A stretch of DNA of 64,000 nucleotides from Cupriavidus sp. IDO (GTDB taxonomy: Bacteria; Pseudomonadota; Gammaproteobacteria; Burkholderiales; Burkholderiaceae): the NCBI RefSeq assembly GCF_000812465.1, contig NZ_JWMA01000106.1:45403-109402 (forward strand), written 5' to 3'. The notes beneath the pieces were generated by a model. That model was given only the letters and a program-made list of their open reading frames with translations. It was not told the DNA's origin and made no database searches. Of this stretch, positions 26,609 through 35,738 are shown piece by piece. A program made the position numbers and the translations under genes. Position 1 is the stretch's first letter. Every line of letters starts with the position of its first letter.

Positions 26609-28153
26609 TCAGCTCATGATGCCGATATGCCAGGGCACGAATTCGTTGTCCCCGAGCCCTAGCAGTTCGCTCTTCGACGCCTTGCCCGAAGCGGTACGCA
26701 GCATCAACTGGAAGATCTCTTCGCCGACCTGCTCAATGGTTTTCTCGCCGTCGAGAATCGTGCCGCAATTCAGGTCCATGTCTTCCTCCAGGCGGCGATA
26801 CATCGGGGAATTGGTGGCCAGCTTGAGGCTGGGTACAGGCTTGGCGCCGAACATCGAGCCGCGTCCGGTGGTAAAGGCGATCAGGTTGGCGCCGCCGGCG
26901 ATCTGGCCGGTGGCCGAGACCGGGTCGTAGCCCGGCGTGTCCATGAATACCAGCCCGTGCTGCGTGACCGGCTCGGCGTAACGGTACACCTCCATCAGCG
27001 GACCTGTGCCGCCCTTCATCGACGAGCCCAGCGACTTCTCAAAGATATTGGCCAGGCCGCCCATCTGGTTGCCCGGGCTGACGGCGCCGTTGATCTGCAC
27101 ATCGCGTCCGACGGAATAGTCCTCCTTCCACCAGCGCACGCGTTCCAGCAGCTTATCGCCGACGGCGCGGCTGACGGCACGGCGCGTCAGCGTGTGCTCC
27201 ACCCCGTAGATTTCCGGCGTCTCCGACAGGATGGCCGTGCCGCCGTGGCGCACCAGCAGATCAACGGCCGCGCCCAGCGCCGGATTGGCGGTGATGGACG
27301 AGAACCCGTCCGAGCCGCCGCACTGCAGGCCCACGGTCAGGTGGCTGGCCGGCACCGGACGGCGCTCCACGCGATTGACCAGCGGCAGCAATTCCGTGAC
27401 CGCGGCAATGCCGGCCTCAATGGTCTTGCGCGTACCGCCGCTTTCCTGCATGACGAAGGCGCGCAACAAAAGGCCGGGTTGCAGAGACTGCGTGTCGAGC
27501 AGGCCGTTGAGCTGGTTTCGTTCGCAGCCCAGCCCCACGATCAGCGCGGCGCCCAGGTTGGCGTGGCGCGCATAACCGGCCATGGTCCGGCGCAGCAGAT
27601 CCATCGGCTCGCCGGTCATCTCCATGCCGCAGCCCAGCGAGTGACTGAACGCCACCACGCCATCGACGTTGGGGAAGTCTGCCAGCCGCTCGGGCGTGAA
27701 CCACTCCGCGATCTTGCGTACGACGGTGGCCGAGCAATTCACCGTGGAGAGGATGCCGAGATAGTTGCGCGTACCCACCCGGCCGTCGGCGCGCACGATA
27801 CCGTCGAAGCTCGCCTGCCGGCCGGCTTCGACCGGGACCACGGGCTGGTAATCGCGGCCGAAGGCGTAGTCCCGCTCGTACTCCTGGAAGCTGACATTGT
27901 GCGAATGCACGTAGCTGCCCGGCTGGATGTCAACCGCGGCAAAGCCGATGCAGACGTTGTACTTCAGGATCGGCTCACCGGCCTTGATAAAGCGGGCAGC
28001 GATCTTGTGGCCGGCGGGCACCTGGCTGCGCACGCCCCAGGTTTCCCCCGGCACTTGCGCGCCGATGGCCACGTTCATACGGGCTACCAACACGTTGTCC
28101 GCAGGATGCAGGCGGATGCAAGGTCCGATGATGCTCTTCTTCTGGGTTTCCAT
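26609..28153 (-). CDS. UxaA/GarD-family sugar-acid dehydratase
   Basis: A 514-residue hydro-lyase related to altronate dehydratase (UxaA) and galactarate dehydratase (GarD). An N-terminal SAF domain (about residues 10-85, IRLHPADNVLVARMN...) is followed by the catalytic part with GIVRADGRVGTRNYLGILSTVNCSATV and LGCGMEM and GLGCERNQLNGLL, which hold the conserved cysteines of this iron-dependent family. It removes water from an aldonate or aldarate to give a 2-keto-3-deoxy acid. Full length and intact. Altronate, galactarate or glucarate are all possible substrates; the adjacent uronate dehydrogenase favours an aldarate. Confidence 0.88.
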   Translation of the reverse strand: METQKKSIIGPCIRLHPADNVLVARMNVAIGAQVPGETWGVRSQVPAGHKIAARFIKAGEPILKYNVCIGFAAVDIQPGSYVHSHNVSFQEYERDYAFGRDYQPVVPVEAGRQASFDGIVRADGRVGTRNYLGILSTVNCSATVVRKIAEWFTPERLADFPNVDGVVAFSHSLGCGMEMTGEPMDLLRRTMAGYARHANLGAALIVGLGCERNQLNGLLDTQSLQPGLLLRAFVMQESGGTRKTIEAGIAAVTELLPLVNRVERRPVPASHLTVGLQCGGSDGFSSITANPALGAAVDLLVRHGGTAILSETPEIYGVEHTLTRRAVSRAVGDKLLERVRWWKEDYSVGRDVQINGAVSPGNQMGGLANIFEKSLGSSMKGGTGPLMEVYRYAEPVTQHGLVFMDTPGYDPVSATGQIAGGANLIAFTTGRGSMFGAKPVPSLKLATNSPMYRRLEEDMDLNCGTILDGEKTIEQVGEEIFQLMLRTASGKASKSELLGLGDNEFVPWHIGIMS

Positions 28154-28198
28154 ACTACGTTTCCTGGATTGCGGAATCGGATAAAGGCCTGGCGGCGC

Positions 28199-29212
28199 TC
28201 ACTCAGGCTGGATGCCGGCGCTCTTCACCACGCTGGCCCACCTGGGGACTTCGGTGGCCATGAACTTGCCAAACTGTTCGGGGCTGGTGCCGAGGATAGT
28301 GAGGCCCTGCTCGGCGAACTTGGCGCGCAGCCCCGGATCCTTCAGGGCTACGCTGACTTCGTCGCTGATCTTGCTGGCAATGGCCCTGGGCGTCTTCGCA
28401 GGCACGAACAAGCCATACCAGGTCAGCACCTCGAAGCGGTTCAGCCCCGCCTCCGACAGCGTTGGCACCTGCGGCAGCGCCTGGGCGCGCGTGAGACTGG
28501 ACACCGCGATTGCCTTGAGCTTGCCGCTCTTGATGAACGGCGCAGCCACCGGCACGTTGGCAAACATCACCGGCACTGTGCCCGCCATCACGTCGGTCAG
28601 GGCCGCCGACTCACCCTTGTATGGCACGTGCGTCAGGCTGATGCCACTCATTGAATCGAACAGTGCACCGGCAATGTGCTGCGGGCCGCCAGCGCCCGAC
28701 GAGGCATAGCTGCTCAGCTTGCCGGCGCGCGCGAGCGCGATCACGTCCTGTGCCGTACTGGCCGGCACCGACGGATGCACCACCATCACCAGCGGCATCG
28801 ACACCACTTGCGTCACCGGCATGAAGTCTCTTAGCGGGTCGAAGGGCAGCTTTGCATACATGCTCGGCGCGATAACCATGGTCGACTGCGACGCCAGCAT
28901 GATCGAATAACCGTCGGCGGCCGACTGGGCCAGGTTGGCCGCCGCAATGGTGCCGGTGGCGCCGGGCCGGTTATCGACGATCACGGTTTGGCCCGTTTGC
29001 CTGGCGAGCTGGGTGCCGAGCTGGCGGGCCACGATGTCGGCGCCGCCACCGGGGGCGAAGCCCACCACGATGCGGATAGTCTTGGCCGGATAGGCGTCGG
29101 CCGCTCCTGAAGGCGAGGCGCAGAGTGTTGCGACGATACCGGCAATCGCTGCGCAAAGCACAATGCGGCGGCGCTCATCGTTGAGCCGGCGGCGGAAGGG
29201 CGTGGTTGGCAA
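28199..29212 (-). CDS. Bug (TctC-type) periplasmic solute receptor
   Basis: A 337-residue extracytoplasmic receptor of the Bordetella uptake gene family, which binds organic acids for tripartite tricarboxylate transporters. It has a signal peptide (CAAIAGIVATLCASPSGAADA), the motif YPAKTIRIVVGFAPGGGADIVARQLG and DNRPGATGTIAAANLAQS. The frame opens with GTG at 29248, but GGAG stands six bases before TTG 29212 and gives a standard signal, so I prefer that start. No TctA or TctB gene is present. It is probably the first gene of the uronate cluster, divergent from a LysR gene. Confidence 0.87.
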   Translation of the reverse strand: MPTTPFRRRLNDERRRIVLCAAIAGIVATLCASPSGAADAYPAKTIRIVVGFAPGGGADIVARQLGTQLARQTGQTVIVDNRPGATGTIAAANLAQSAADGYSIMLASQSTMVIAPSMYAKLPFDPLRDFMPVTQVVSMPLVMVVHPSVPASTAQDVIALARAGKLSSYASSGAGGPQHIAGALFDSMSGISLTHVPYKGESAALTDVMAGTVPVMFANVPVAAPFIKSGKLKAIAVSSLTRAQALPQVPTLSEAGLNRFEVLTWYGLFVPAKTPRAIASKISDEVSVALKDPGLRAKFAEQGLTILGTSPEQFGKFMATEVPRWASVVKSAGIQPE

Positions 29213-29364
29213 GGCTGTCTCCTGGTTGTTATGTCCTGCTTTCAGCACTCGCCCATCGCAGATCTTTGTCCACGGAATGGGCCGATGCTCCTGTTATCGA
29301 TTCAGGCCGCGTTGTCTCTTGCGGAATCCTGATCTGATTTGAGACAGATTCTAGAAACTGGCAG

Positions 29365-29381
29365 AATGCAAAAACAGCATT
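29365..29381. promoter_or_regulatory. Candidate LysR box
   Basis: Dyad AATGC-N7-GCATT with the T-N11-A spacing typical of LysR-type boxes (T at 29367, A at 29379), between the LysR start and the divergent Bug gene. It would serve LysR autoregulation and activation of the Bug gene. Confidence 0.5.
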
Positions 29382-29415
29382 GAGCGCCTTGTTCAATCAA
29401 TAGAATTTTTTTGTT

Positions 29416-30297
29416 ATGGACACCCGCTACCTGCAGAGCTTCGTCGCCGTGGTCGAGTACGGTTCGTTCGCGGAAGCGGCGCGTCGCCTGGGCCTCACGC
29501 CAGCCGCCATTGCAGCGCGGGTCCAGGCGCTGGAGGACGCGCTCGATACCCCGCTGGTTCAGCGCGCGGGCCGCACGGTGCTGCCAACCCAAGGGGGCCT
29601 GCGCATCCTGCCCAAGGCGCGCGCGGTGGTGCGCGACGTGCGCGACCTGAGCGCGGTGGCGCATGACGACACCCTGGTGGGAGAACTTCGGCTGGGCGTG
29701 TCGACTTCCTCGTTAACCGGCCTGTTGCCGCCGATACTGGAAGGGCTCTACGCGGCGCATCCGCAGCTGAAGATTTACGTGGAGCCAGGCGCGTCTTCAC
29801 ACCTGTACCGCCGCATCGTTTCGGGTGAACTGGACGCCGGCATCATCGTGGCACCGCAATTCACGATTCCCAAGGCATTCGCCTGGCAAGTGCTGGTTGA
29901 AGAACCGTTCATCGTGCTGGCATCGCAGGCCATGGCCGGCCGCAGCGCGCATGACCTGCTCGCCAGCGAGCCGTTCATTCGCTACGACCGCGGCGTTTGG
30001 GGCGGCATGGTGGCAGACCGCTACTTGCAGGAGCACAACATCGTGCCGCAGGAGCGACTGGAGATCGATGCGCTCAATGCCATCGCCACCATGGTCCACC
30101 AGGGCATCGGCGTCTCGCTGGTGCCGGACTGGACGCCGCCGTGGCCCGAGGGCCTGAACGTTGCGCGGATCCCGCTGCCCGGGCGGGCGCCGGTGCGCAA
30201 GGTGGGGTTCCTGTGGTCGCCACACGGAGCGCACGCTGCCCTGTCGCAGGCATTCCTGGAGTTCGGGCTGGCCTCGCGCCGGGCGGGGGCACGCTAG
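29416..30297 (+). CDS. LysR-family regulator
   Basis: A 293-residue regulator with an N-terminal winged helix (MDTRYLQSFVAVVEYGSFAEAARRLGLTPAAIAARVQALEDALDTPLVQRAGRTVLPTQGG) and a periplasmic-binding-like effector domain. It stands divergent from the Bug/dehydratase group (uronate) and converges on the RraA gene, with a hairpin terminator between. It probably activates the Bug-UxaA-SMP30 unit in response to a sugar acid. No clear Shine-Dalgarno precedes the ATG, which is common for LysR genes. Confidence 0.92.
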   Translation: MDTRYLQSFVAVVEYGSFAEAARRLGLTPAAIAARVQALEDALDTPLVQRAGRTVLPTQGGLRILPKARAVVRDVRDLSAVAHDDTLVGELRLGVSTSSLTGLLPPILEGLYAAHPQLKIYVEPGASSHLYRRIVSGELDAGIIVAPQFTIPKAFAWQVLVEEPFIVLASQAMAGRSAHDLLASEPFIRYDRGVWGGMVADRYLQEHNIVPQERLEIDALNAIATMVHQGIGVSLVPDWTPPWPEGLNVARIPLPGRAPVRKVGFLWSPHGAHAALSQAFLEFGLASRRAGAR

Positions 30298-30320
30298 CCG
30301 CGCGGCCGCCGCAATGCCGG

Positions 30321-30344
30321 TGCGGGCGCGCGTTGGCGCCCGCA
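30321..30344. terminator. Bidirectional hairpin between convergent LysR and RraA genes
   Basis: Perfect 9-bp stem TGCGGGCGC / GCGCCCGCA with a 6-base loop, sited in the 51-base gap between two converging genes. The short T-tract after it (GCATTTAG) is weak. Confidence 0.6.
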
Positions 30345-30348
30345 GCAT

Positions 30349-31080
30349 TTAGCGGTCCGCGCCTTCGCCTTCCGTCCAGGCCTTGTACCGCGCCTTGTTC
30401 TCCTCGTTGGGCGGATACAAGCCGGGCAACGGCATGCCGCGCTCCACTTCCTGCATGATCCAGCCCTCCAGGCGCTCTTGTTCGACCGAGGCGGCAATCA
30501 CTTCCTCCAGCATGGCGGCGGGAATCAGCACCGCGCCGTCCTGGTCCACCACGATGACATCGTTGGGGAACACTGCAACCCCGCCGCAGTCGATGGGTTG
30601 CTGCCAGCCAACGAAGGTCAGGCCGGCGACCGACGGCGGTGCGGCTGTGCCCTGGCACCACACCGGCAGTCCCGTGCCCAGCACGCCCGCCACATCGCGC
30701 ACCACGCCGTCGGTGACCAGCCCGGCCACGCCGCGCTTGCGCAGGCGCGCGCACAGGATATCGCCGAAGATGCCAGCATCGGTCACACCCAACGCGCCCA
30801 CCACCGCAATGCAGCCGGCCGGCATGTCCTCGATGGCCGCGCGCGTGGAAATCGGCGAGCCCCAGGAGGCCGGCGTCGCGAGGTCTTCGCGCGCGGGCAC
30901 AAAGCGCAGGGTGAAAGCGCGGCCCACCAGGCGCGGCTGACCGGGTGCCAGCGGCTGCGTGCCGCGCAGCCAAACATTGCGCAGGCCATGTTTGAGCAGC
31001 ACGGTGGTCAGGGTTGCGGTGGTCACGCCTTGCAGAGCCTTGATCACACTTTCGTCGAGGGGAAGCGATGTGGTCGCCAT
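30349..31080 (-). CDS. RraA-family aldolase/lyase
   Basis: A 243-residue member of the RraA fold family, which includes 4-hydroxy-4-methyl-2-oxoglutarate aldolase. Visible motifs are GDILCARLRKRGVAGLVTDGVVRDV and NDVIVVDQDGAVLIP, and metal- and pyruvate-enolate-binding residues (R, D in VRDVAG) are kept. In catabolic operons such enzymes cleave or hydrate keto acids; here it is the last gene of the sugar-acid operon, 30 bases after the DapA gene. AAGGAAA precedes the ATG at 31080. RNase E inhibition (true RraA) is less likely given the context. Confidence 0.82.
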   Translation of the reverse strand: MATTSLPLDESVIKALQGVTTATLTTVLLKHGLRNVWLRGTQPLAPGQPRLVGRAFTLRFVPAREDLATPASWGSPISTRAAIEDMPAGCIAVVGALGVTDAGIFGDILCARLRKRGVAGLVTDGVVRDVAGVLGTGLPVWCQGTAAPPSVAGLTFVGWQQPIDCGGVAVFPNDVIVVDQDGAVLIPAAMLEEVIAASVEQERLEGWIMQEVERGMPLPGLYPPNEENKARYKAWTEGEGADR

Positions 31081-31110
31081 GATGTTTCCTTGTTGCATTG
31101 GGTTTGGGAT

Positions 31111-32046
31111 TTAATCTGCCAGTGCCGCGCGCGCGTCATGCCTTGCCAGACGCCGCAGCAGCTGCTCCACCTCGTGCCGGGCCATCGCCGACATGCCCGC
31201 CGCTGGCTTGCGCTGCGCCGCGGAGGTGAGGATTCCGCGCCGCATCATCACGTACTTGCGCACGGCCAGGCCGACGCCGGGCTGCTGCTCATACCGCAGC
31301 AGCGGCAGGTGGGCGTCGAAGAGGTCGTGCGCGGCCTCGCGCTCGCCCTGGGCCGCCAAGCGCACCATGTCGCAGAGCATATCCGGGAAAGAGTAGCCGG
31401 TATTGGCGCCATCGGCACCGCGCTCCAGTTCATAGTCCAGGAACAGCCCGTTGTTCCCGCACAGGATGGAGATGGGCCGCATTGAACCCTCCTTCTCGAA
31501 AGCGCGCAGGGCCGAGATCTTTTCCAGGCCGGGCCAGTCTTCGTGCTTGAGCATGACGCACGAAGACAACTCGCCAACGATGCGGCGGATCACGCCTGCA
31601 GTCATCTGCACCGAGAACGTCAACGGATAGTCCTGCAGCACGAACGGCACGTCGGCGCCGATCGCGTCCACGGCCTGCTGGTAGTAGCCGACGATCTGGT
31701 CATCGGTGCGCAGCGTGTTGGGCGGCGCGATCATGACGCCGGCCGCACCCAGGTCCATCACCTCGCGCGTCAGCGCGCGCATGCCGGCGAAACCCGGCGC
31801 CGAGACCCCGACCACCACCGGCAGTCCGCCCGCGCGCCGGATCACGCGCGCGGCCACGTCGATCGACTCGGCGTGCTCGAGCTTGGCCGCTTCGCCGAGC
31901 TGGCCGAGCACGGTCACGCCGGTCGCGCCACAGCCGAGATAGAAGTCCATCAGACGATCGATCGAACTTACGTCGATCGATCCGTCGCCCAGGAATGGCG
32001 TGGGCGCGATGGGGAAGACGCCCTTGGCGTCAGCGGTCAACAGCAT
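31111..32046 (-). CDS. DapA-family keto-acid aldolase or dehydratase
   Basis: A 311-residue class I aldolase of the dihydrodipicolinate-synthase/N-acetylneuraminate-lyase family. Schiff-base lysine K167 (CVMLKHEDWPG) and the catalytic tyrosine Y140 (LQDYPLTF) are present; the usual GTTGE loop is GQLGE, as in many sugar-acid enzymes. In pentonate pathways relatives dehydrate 2-keto-3-deoxypentonate to 2-oxoglutarate semialdehyde; other relatives cleave 5-dehydro-4-deoxyglucarate. Start at ATG 32046 behind GGAG, rather than at 32148. Operon partner of an IlvD dehydratase, so a 2-keto-3-deoxy acid is the likely substrate. Confidence 0.85.
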   Translation of the reverse strand: MLLTADAKGVFPIAPTPFLGDGSIDVSSIDRLMDFYLGCGATGVTVLGQLGEAAKLEHAESIDVAARVIRRAGGLPVVVGVSAPGFAGMRALTREVMDLGAAGVMIAPPNTLRTDDQIVGYYQQAVDAIGADVPFVLQDYPLTFSVQMTAGVIRRIVGELSSCVMLKHEDWPGLEKISALRAFEKEGSMRPISILCGNNGLFLDYELERGADGANTGYSFPDMLCDMVRLAAQGEREAAHDLFDAHLPLLRYEQQPGVGLAVRKYVMMRRGILTSAAQRKPAAGMSAMARHEVEQLLRRLARHDARAALAD

Positions 32047-32125
32047 CTTTGGCTCTCCGGCGATGGCAGGTGATGGGGCGGGTTCGGTCTTGCCGAGGCG
32101 CGGGCGACAGTCCCGCGCCCCAGCC

Positions 32126-32911
32126 TCAGATACTCTGGATGAGGCCACCGTCGATGCGGACGGTGGAGCCGGTGATATAGCCGGCGCGGTCGCTGGCCAG
32201 GAACGTCACCGCATCGGCATATTCCTCCGGGCGACCGTAGCGGCCCACCGCGATGGCGGCGGTGCTTTCGGCCGACACCTCCTCCACCGGGCGCTGCTCG
32301 CGGCCGGCCTTGGCTTCGTCCAGGAAGCGGATGCGGTCGGTGGCGATGCGCCCCGGCAGCACGATATTGACCGTCACGCCGTCTCGGCCGACTTCACGCG
32401 CGAGGGTCTTGGACCAGCCCACCAGGGACAGCCGCAACGCATTGGAAATGCCCAGGTTCGGAATCGGCGCGACCACGCCGGACGAGGTACTGGTGACGAT
32501 GCGCCCCCACTGCCTGGCCCGCATGCCGGGCAGCACCCGGTCGGTAATCGCGATCACCGACAGCACCATGCTTTCGAAGTGCTTGCGCCACAGTGCCGTT
32601 TCCTGGCCAAACGCAGTGGTCGGCGGCGGGCCGCCGGTATTGTTGACCAGGATATCGACCTGGCCAAACTCGGCCTCGATGGCGGCGACATGGGTCTCGA
32701 TCGACGCCAGGTCCGCAAGATCCCAGGTGCGCGCAAGCGCCGTGCCCCCCTTGGCGACGATCGTGGCCGCGGTGCGGCTTGCCGCTTCCTCATTGACATC
32801 GGCGACCACGACCTTCGCACCCTCCGCCGCCAGCGCCAGCGCGATGGCACTGCCCAGGCCGCCGCCGCCGCCCAGCACCAGTCCTACCTTGCCTTCGATT
32901 CCTAATTGCAT
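32126..32911 (-). CDS. SDR-family protein lacking the YxxxK motif
   Basis: A 261-residue short-chain dehydrogenase fold: GGGGGLGSA glycine motif, NNTGG, TSTSSG, and the C-terminal GYITGSTVRIDGG. However, at the site of the catalytic Tyr-x3-Lys the sequence reads NLGISNALR, so both the tyrosine and lysine are replaced (Leu and Asn). The rest of the fold is intact. Groups of BKR-like SDRs without the full tetrad are known to occur. It may bind NAD(P) without reducing a ketone in the classical way, or use another residue. It lies within the sugar-acid operon, 107 bases after the dehydrogenase gene. Confidence 0.8.
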   Translation of the reverse strand: MQLGIEGKVGLVLGGGGGLGSAIALALAAEGAKVVVADVNEEAASRTAATIVAKGGTALARTWDLADLASIETHVAAIEAEFGQVDILVNNTGGPPPTTAFGQETALWRKHFESMVLSVIAITDRVLPGMRARQWGRIVTSTSSGVVAPIPNLGISNALRLSLVGWSKTLAREVGRDGVTVNIVLPGRIATDRIRFLDEAKAGREQRPVEEVSAESTAAIAVGRYGRPEEYADAVTFLASDRAGYITGSTVRIDGGLIQSI

Positions 32912-33018
32912 GAATACCTCGCTTGAATAATTTGAAACGCCGGGATTGAAAAATTACGTTCGCCGCGCGCCTGATGCCGGTCAGCGGTTGAGCTGCCGCG
33001 CCGGCGGCAGACCGGCGC

Positions 33019-33960
33019 TCACGCCACCGCCACCGGAGTCAGTGCCGCTCGCCCTGCCAGCACAGCTTGCGCGTTATCCAGCATCAGCCGCAGCATCACC
33101 GCGCGCGTTTCCCGGGTGGCCGTACCCGCGTGCGGAGACAGCAACACGTTGGGCAGCGCGGTCAGCGGCGAATCGGCCAGCGGCTCGGACTCGAACACAT
33201 CGAGCGCCGCGCCCCGGATCGTGCCGGCGCGCAGGGCCTCGCACAGTGCCGCCTCGTCGACCACGCTGCCGCGCGCCAGATTGAGCAGGTAGCCGTCTGG
33301 CCCCAGCGCAGCCAGTAACGCGGCGTCGACCAGGTGGCGATTCTGCTCGGTCGCGCGGCAGGTGAGGATCAGGATGTCGACCGAAGCGGCGAGCGCGAGC
33401 GGGCTATCGCAATAGCGGTATGGCAGGCTTGCGCGCTGCGTGCCGGTGTAGGCCAGCTCCACACCGAAGGGCGCCAGCCGCTGCGCAACGCCCATGCCGA
33501 TGCGGCCGAGTCCGACGATGCCGATTCGCTTGCCGGCCAGGCTGGTGGTGAGCGGGAAGTCGTCCTCGCGCCAGGCGCCGCCGCGCACATGGCGGTCGGC
33601 GGCGGGAATCCGGCGCAGCAGCGCCAGCAACAGGCCGATGCCGAGTTCGCAGACGGCCGCGTCCAGCACCCCGGGCGTGTTGGTGACCACGATGCCGCGC
33701 CTGGCGGCATGGGCGACGGGGATGCCGTCGTAGCCCACGCCGGAAGTCGCTATCACCCGCAGCGCAGGCAGGCGGTCGATCACCGCCGCGGGCACCTGGT
33801 AATTGCTGCGCGTGACGATGGCGCGCACCGCGCCGCGCAAGGCGCCGTCAGCCGCAATCTCGGCCTCGGAGACGCAGCGGAATTCGGCGTCGATCGCGTC
33901 TTGCTGCGCAGCTTCGAAGACGCCGATGCGCAGCACCGGCTCACGTGTATCGCTTGACAT
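33019..33960 (-). CDS. D-2-hydroxyacid dehydrogenase, NAD-dependent
   Basis: A 313-residue enzyme of the D-isomer-specific 2-hydroxyacid dehydrogenase family, which interconverts 2-oxoacids and D-2-hydroxyacids. Visible are the NAD-binding GLGRIGMGVAQRL, catalytic arginine in NLARGSVVD, glutamate in FESEPL and histidine in LSPHAGT. An in-frame GTG two codons upstream (33966) is nearly fused to AGGGG, so ATG 33960 is preferred. It lies 12 bases after the IlvD gene. Glyoxylate/hydroxypyruvate reductase activity is plausible in a sugar-acid route. Confidence 0.88.
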   Translation of the reverse strand: MSSDTREPVLRIGVFEAAQQDAIDAEFRCVSEAEIAADGALRGAVRAIVTRSNYQVPAAVIDRLPALRVIATSGVGYDGIPVAHAARRGIVVTNTPGVLDAAVCELGIGLLLALLRRIPAADRHVRGGAWREDDFPLTTSLAGKRIGIVGLGRIGMGVAQRLAPFGVELAYTGTQRASLPYRYCDSPLALAASVDILILTCRATEQNRHLVDAALLAALGPDGYLLNLARGSVVDEAALCEALRAGTIRGAALDVFESEPLADSPLTALPNVLLSPHAGTATRETRAVMLRLMLDNAQAVLAGRAALTPVAVA

Positions 33961-33972
33961 GTCCACCCCTTC

Positions 33973-35724
33973 TTACTCAGGCGCCTTGCCGCGCGTTTCG
34001 GGCGCGCGCAGGAAGTCAAAGTCGACGCCCTGGTCGGCCTGCGTCACGGTCTGCAGGAACAACTTCAGGTAGCCGCGCGGCGCGCTCGGTTCAACCACGG
34101 GGGAGGCCGCGCGGCGGCGCGCCAGTTCCTCGTCCGATACCAGCAGGGCCAGCTCGCGGCGGCTCACGCTCAGGCGGATGCGGTCGCCAGTCTGCACCAG
34201 CGCCAGCGGCCCGCCCACGGCGGCTTCTGGGGTCACGTGCAGCACCACCGTACCGAACGCGGTGCCGCTCATACGTCCGTCGGAAATCCGCACCATGTCC
34301 TTGACGCCGGCCCGCGCCAGCTTGCGCGGGATCGGGATATAGCCGGCCTCGGGCATGCCAGGCGCGCCCTTGGGGCCGATGTTTTTCAGCACCAGGATGT
34401 CATTGGCGCTCACGTCGAGGTCGTCCAGGTCGATGCGCTCGATCAGGTCCTGCGCGTTCTCGAACACCACCACGCGGCCCTCGTGCTCCATCAGCTCCGC
34501 GTTCGCCGCGGATTGCTTGATGATTGCGCCGCCAGGCGCCAGGTTGCCGGCGAGCACGGCGATGCCGCCTTGCGGGTAGATCGGGTTGTCGATGCTGCGC
34601 ACCACATCCTGGGCGAAGCCCGGGCCGGCATTGTCTATCTCCTCGCCCAGCGTGCGGCCGGTAACGGTCAGCGCATCGAGGCGCAGCAGCGGGCGCAGTT
34701 CACGCAGCAAGGTGGCCATCCCGCCGGCCTTGTGGAAGTCCTCCATATAGTGCTGGCCGGTGGGCTTCAGGTCGAGCAGCACCGGGGTTTCGCGGCCCAT
34801 GCGGTCAAGCGCCTGCATATCGATATCCAGGCCCATGCGGCCCGCGATGGCCGCCAGGTGCACGATGCCGTTGGTCGAGCCGCCAATGGCCAGCAGCACG
34901 CGCATGGCATTCTCGAACGCGGCCGGCGTCAGGATGCTGTCGATCGTCAGGCGCTCGCGTGCCATCGCCACGGCGCGTGCACCGGTCTCCTCGGCAATGC
35001 GGATGCGATCGGCAGTCACGGCCGGCGGCGTGGCACTGCCTGGAAGGCTCATGCCCAGGGCTTCGGCCAGGCAGGCCATGGTGCTGGCGGTGCCCATCAC
35101 CGAGCAGGTGCCGACGCTGGCCACCAGCTGGTTATTGACCTGCGAGGCTTCCTCCGCGTCGATTTCCCCGGCGCGGAACTTGCCCCAATAGCGGCGGCAA
35201 TCAGTGCAGGCACCCACCCGCTCGCTGCGGTGCGAACCCGTCAGCATCGCGCCGGTAACCAGCTGGATCGCGGGCACGCCGGCAGAAGCCGCGCCCATCA
35301 GCTGCGCCGGCACGGTCTTGTCGCAGCCGCCGATCAGCACCACCGCATCCATCGGCTGGGCGCGGATCATTTCCTCCGTATCCATCGACATCAGGTTGCG
35401 CAGATACATGCTGGTCGGCGCGGCAAAGCTCTCGTGGATGGAGATGGTCGGAAATTCCATCGGCAGCCCGCCGGCAAGCATGATGCCGCGCTTCACCGCT
35501 TCGATCAGCTGCGGAATGTTGCCATGGCACGGGTTGAATGCGCTGCCGGTATCGGCAATGCCAATCACTGGGCGGTCGAGCGCCGCATCGGTATAGCCCG
35601 AGCCCTTGATGAACGCCTTGCGCAGGAACAGCGAGAACCCAAGGTCGCCATAGTTGGTCAGTCCCTTGCGCAGGCCTGTTTCCCTGGAGGAAGCGTCCGG
35701 TCCTTTGGGTTTATTTGTGGTCAT
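33973..35724 (-). CDS. IlvD/Edd-family sugar-acid dehydratase
   Basis: A 583-residue iron-sulfur dehydratase. The cluster cysteines are C66 (NPCHGN), C134 (GGCDKT) and C207 (VGTCSV). The overall length and the segments GIADTGSAFNPCHGNIP and GACTDCRRYWGKFRAGEID resemble the L-arabonate/D-xylonate/D-fuconate dehydratase branch more than IlvD itself. It removes water from an aldonate to give the 2-keto-3-deoxy acid, which the downstream DapA-type enzyme can use. Full length. It lies 14 bases after the Bug gene. Confidence 0.88.
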   Translation of the reverse strand: MTTNKPKGPDASSRETGLRKGLTNYGDLGFSLFLRKAFIKGSGYTDAALDRPVIGIADTGSAFNPCHGNIPQLIEAVKRGIMLAGGLPMEFPTISIHESFAAPTSMYLRNLMSMDTEEMIRAQPMDAVVLIGGCDKTVPAQLMGAASAGVPAIQLVTGAMLTGSHRSERVGACTDCRRYWGKFRAGEIDAEEASQVNNQLVASVGTCSVMGTASTMACLAEALGMSLPGSATPPAVTADRIRIAEETGARAVAMARERLTIDSILTPAAFENAMRVLLAIGGSTNGIVHLAAIAGRMGLDIDMQALDRMGRETPVLLDLKPTGQHYMEDFHKAGGMATLLRELRPLLRLDALTVTGRTLGEEIDNAGPGFAQDVVRSIDNPIYPQGGIAVLAGNLAPGGAIIKQSAANAELMEHEGRVVVFENAQDLIERIDLDDLDVSANDILVLKNIGPKGAPGMPEAGYIPIPRKLARAGVKDMVRISDGRMSGTAFGTVVLHVTPEAAVGGPLALVQTGDRIRLSVSRRELALLVSDEELARRRAASPVVEPSAPRGYLKLFLQTVTQADQGVDFDFLRAPETRGKAPE

Positions 35725-35738
35725 GGTTCGTGGTCGGT

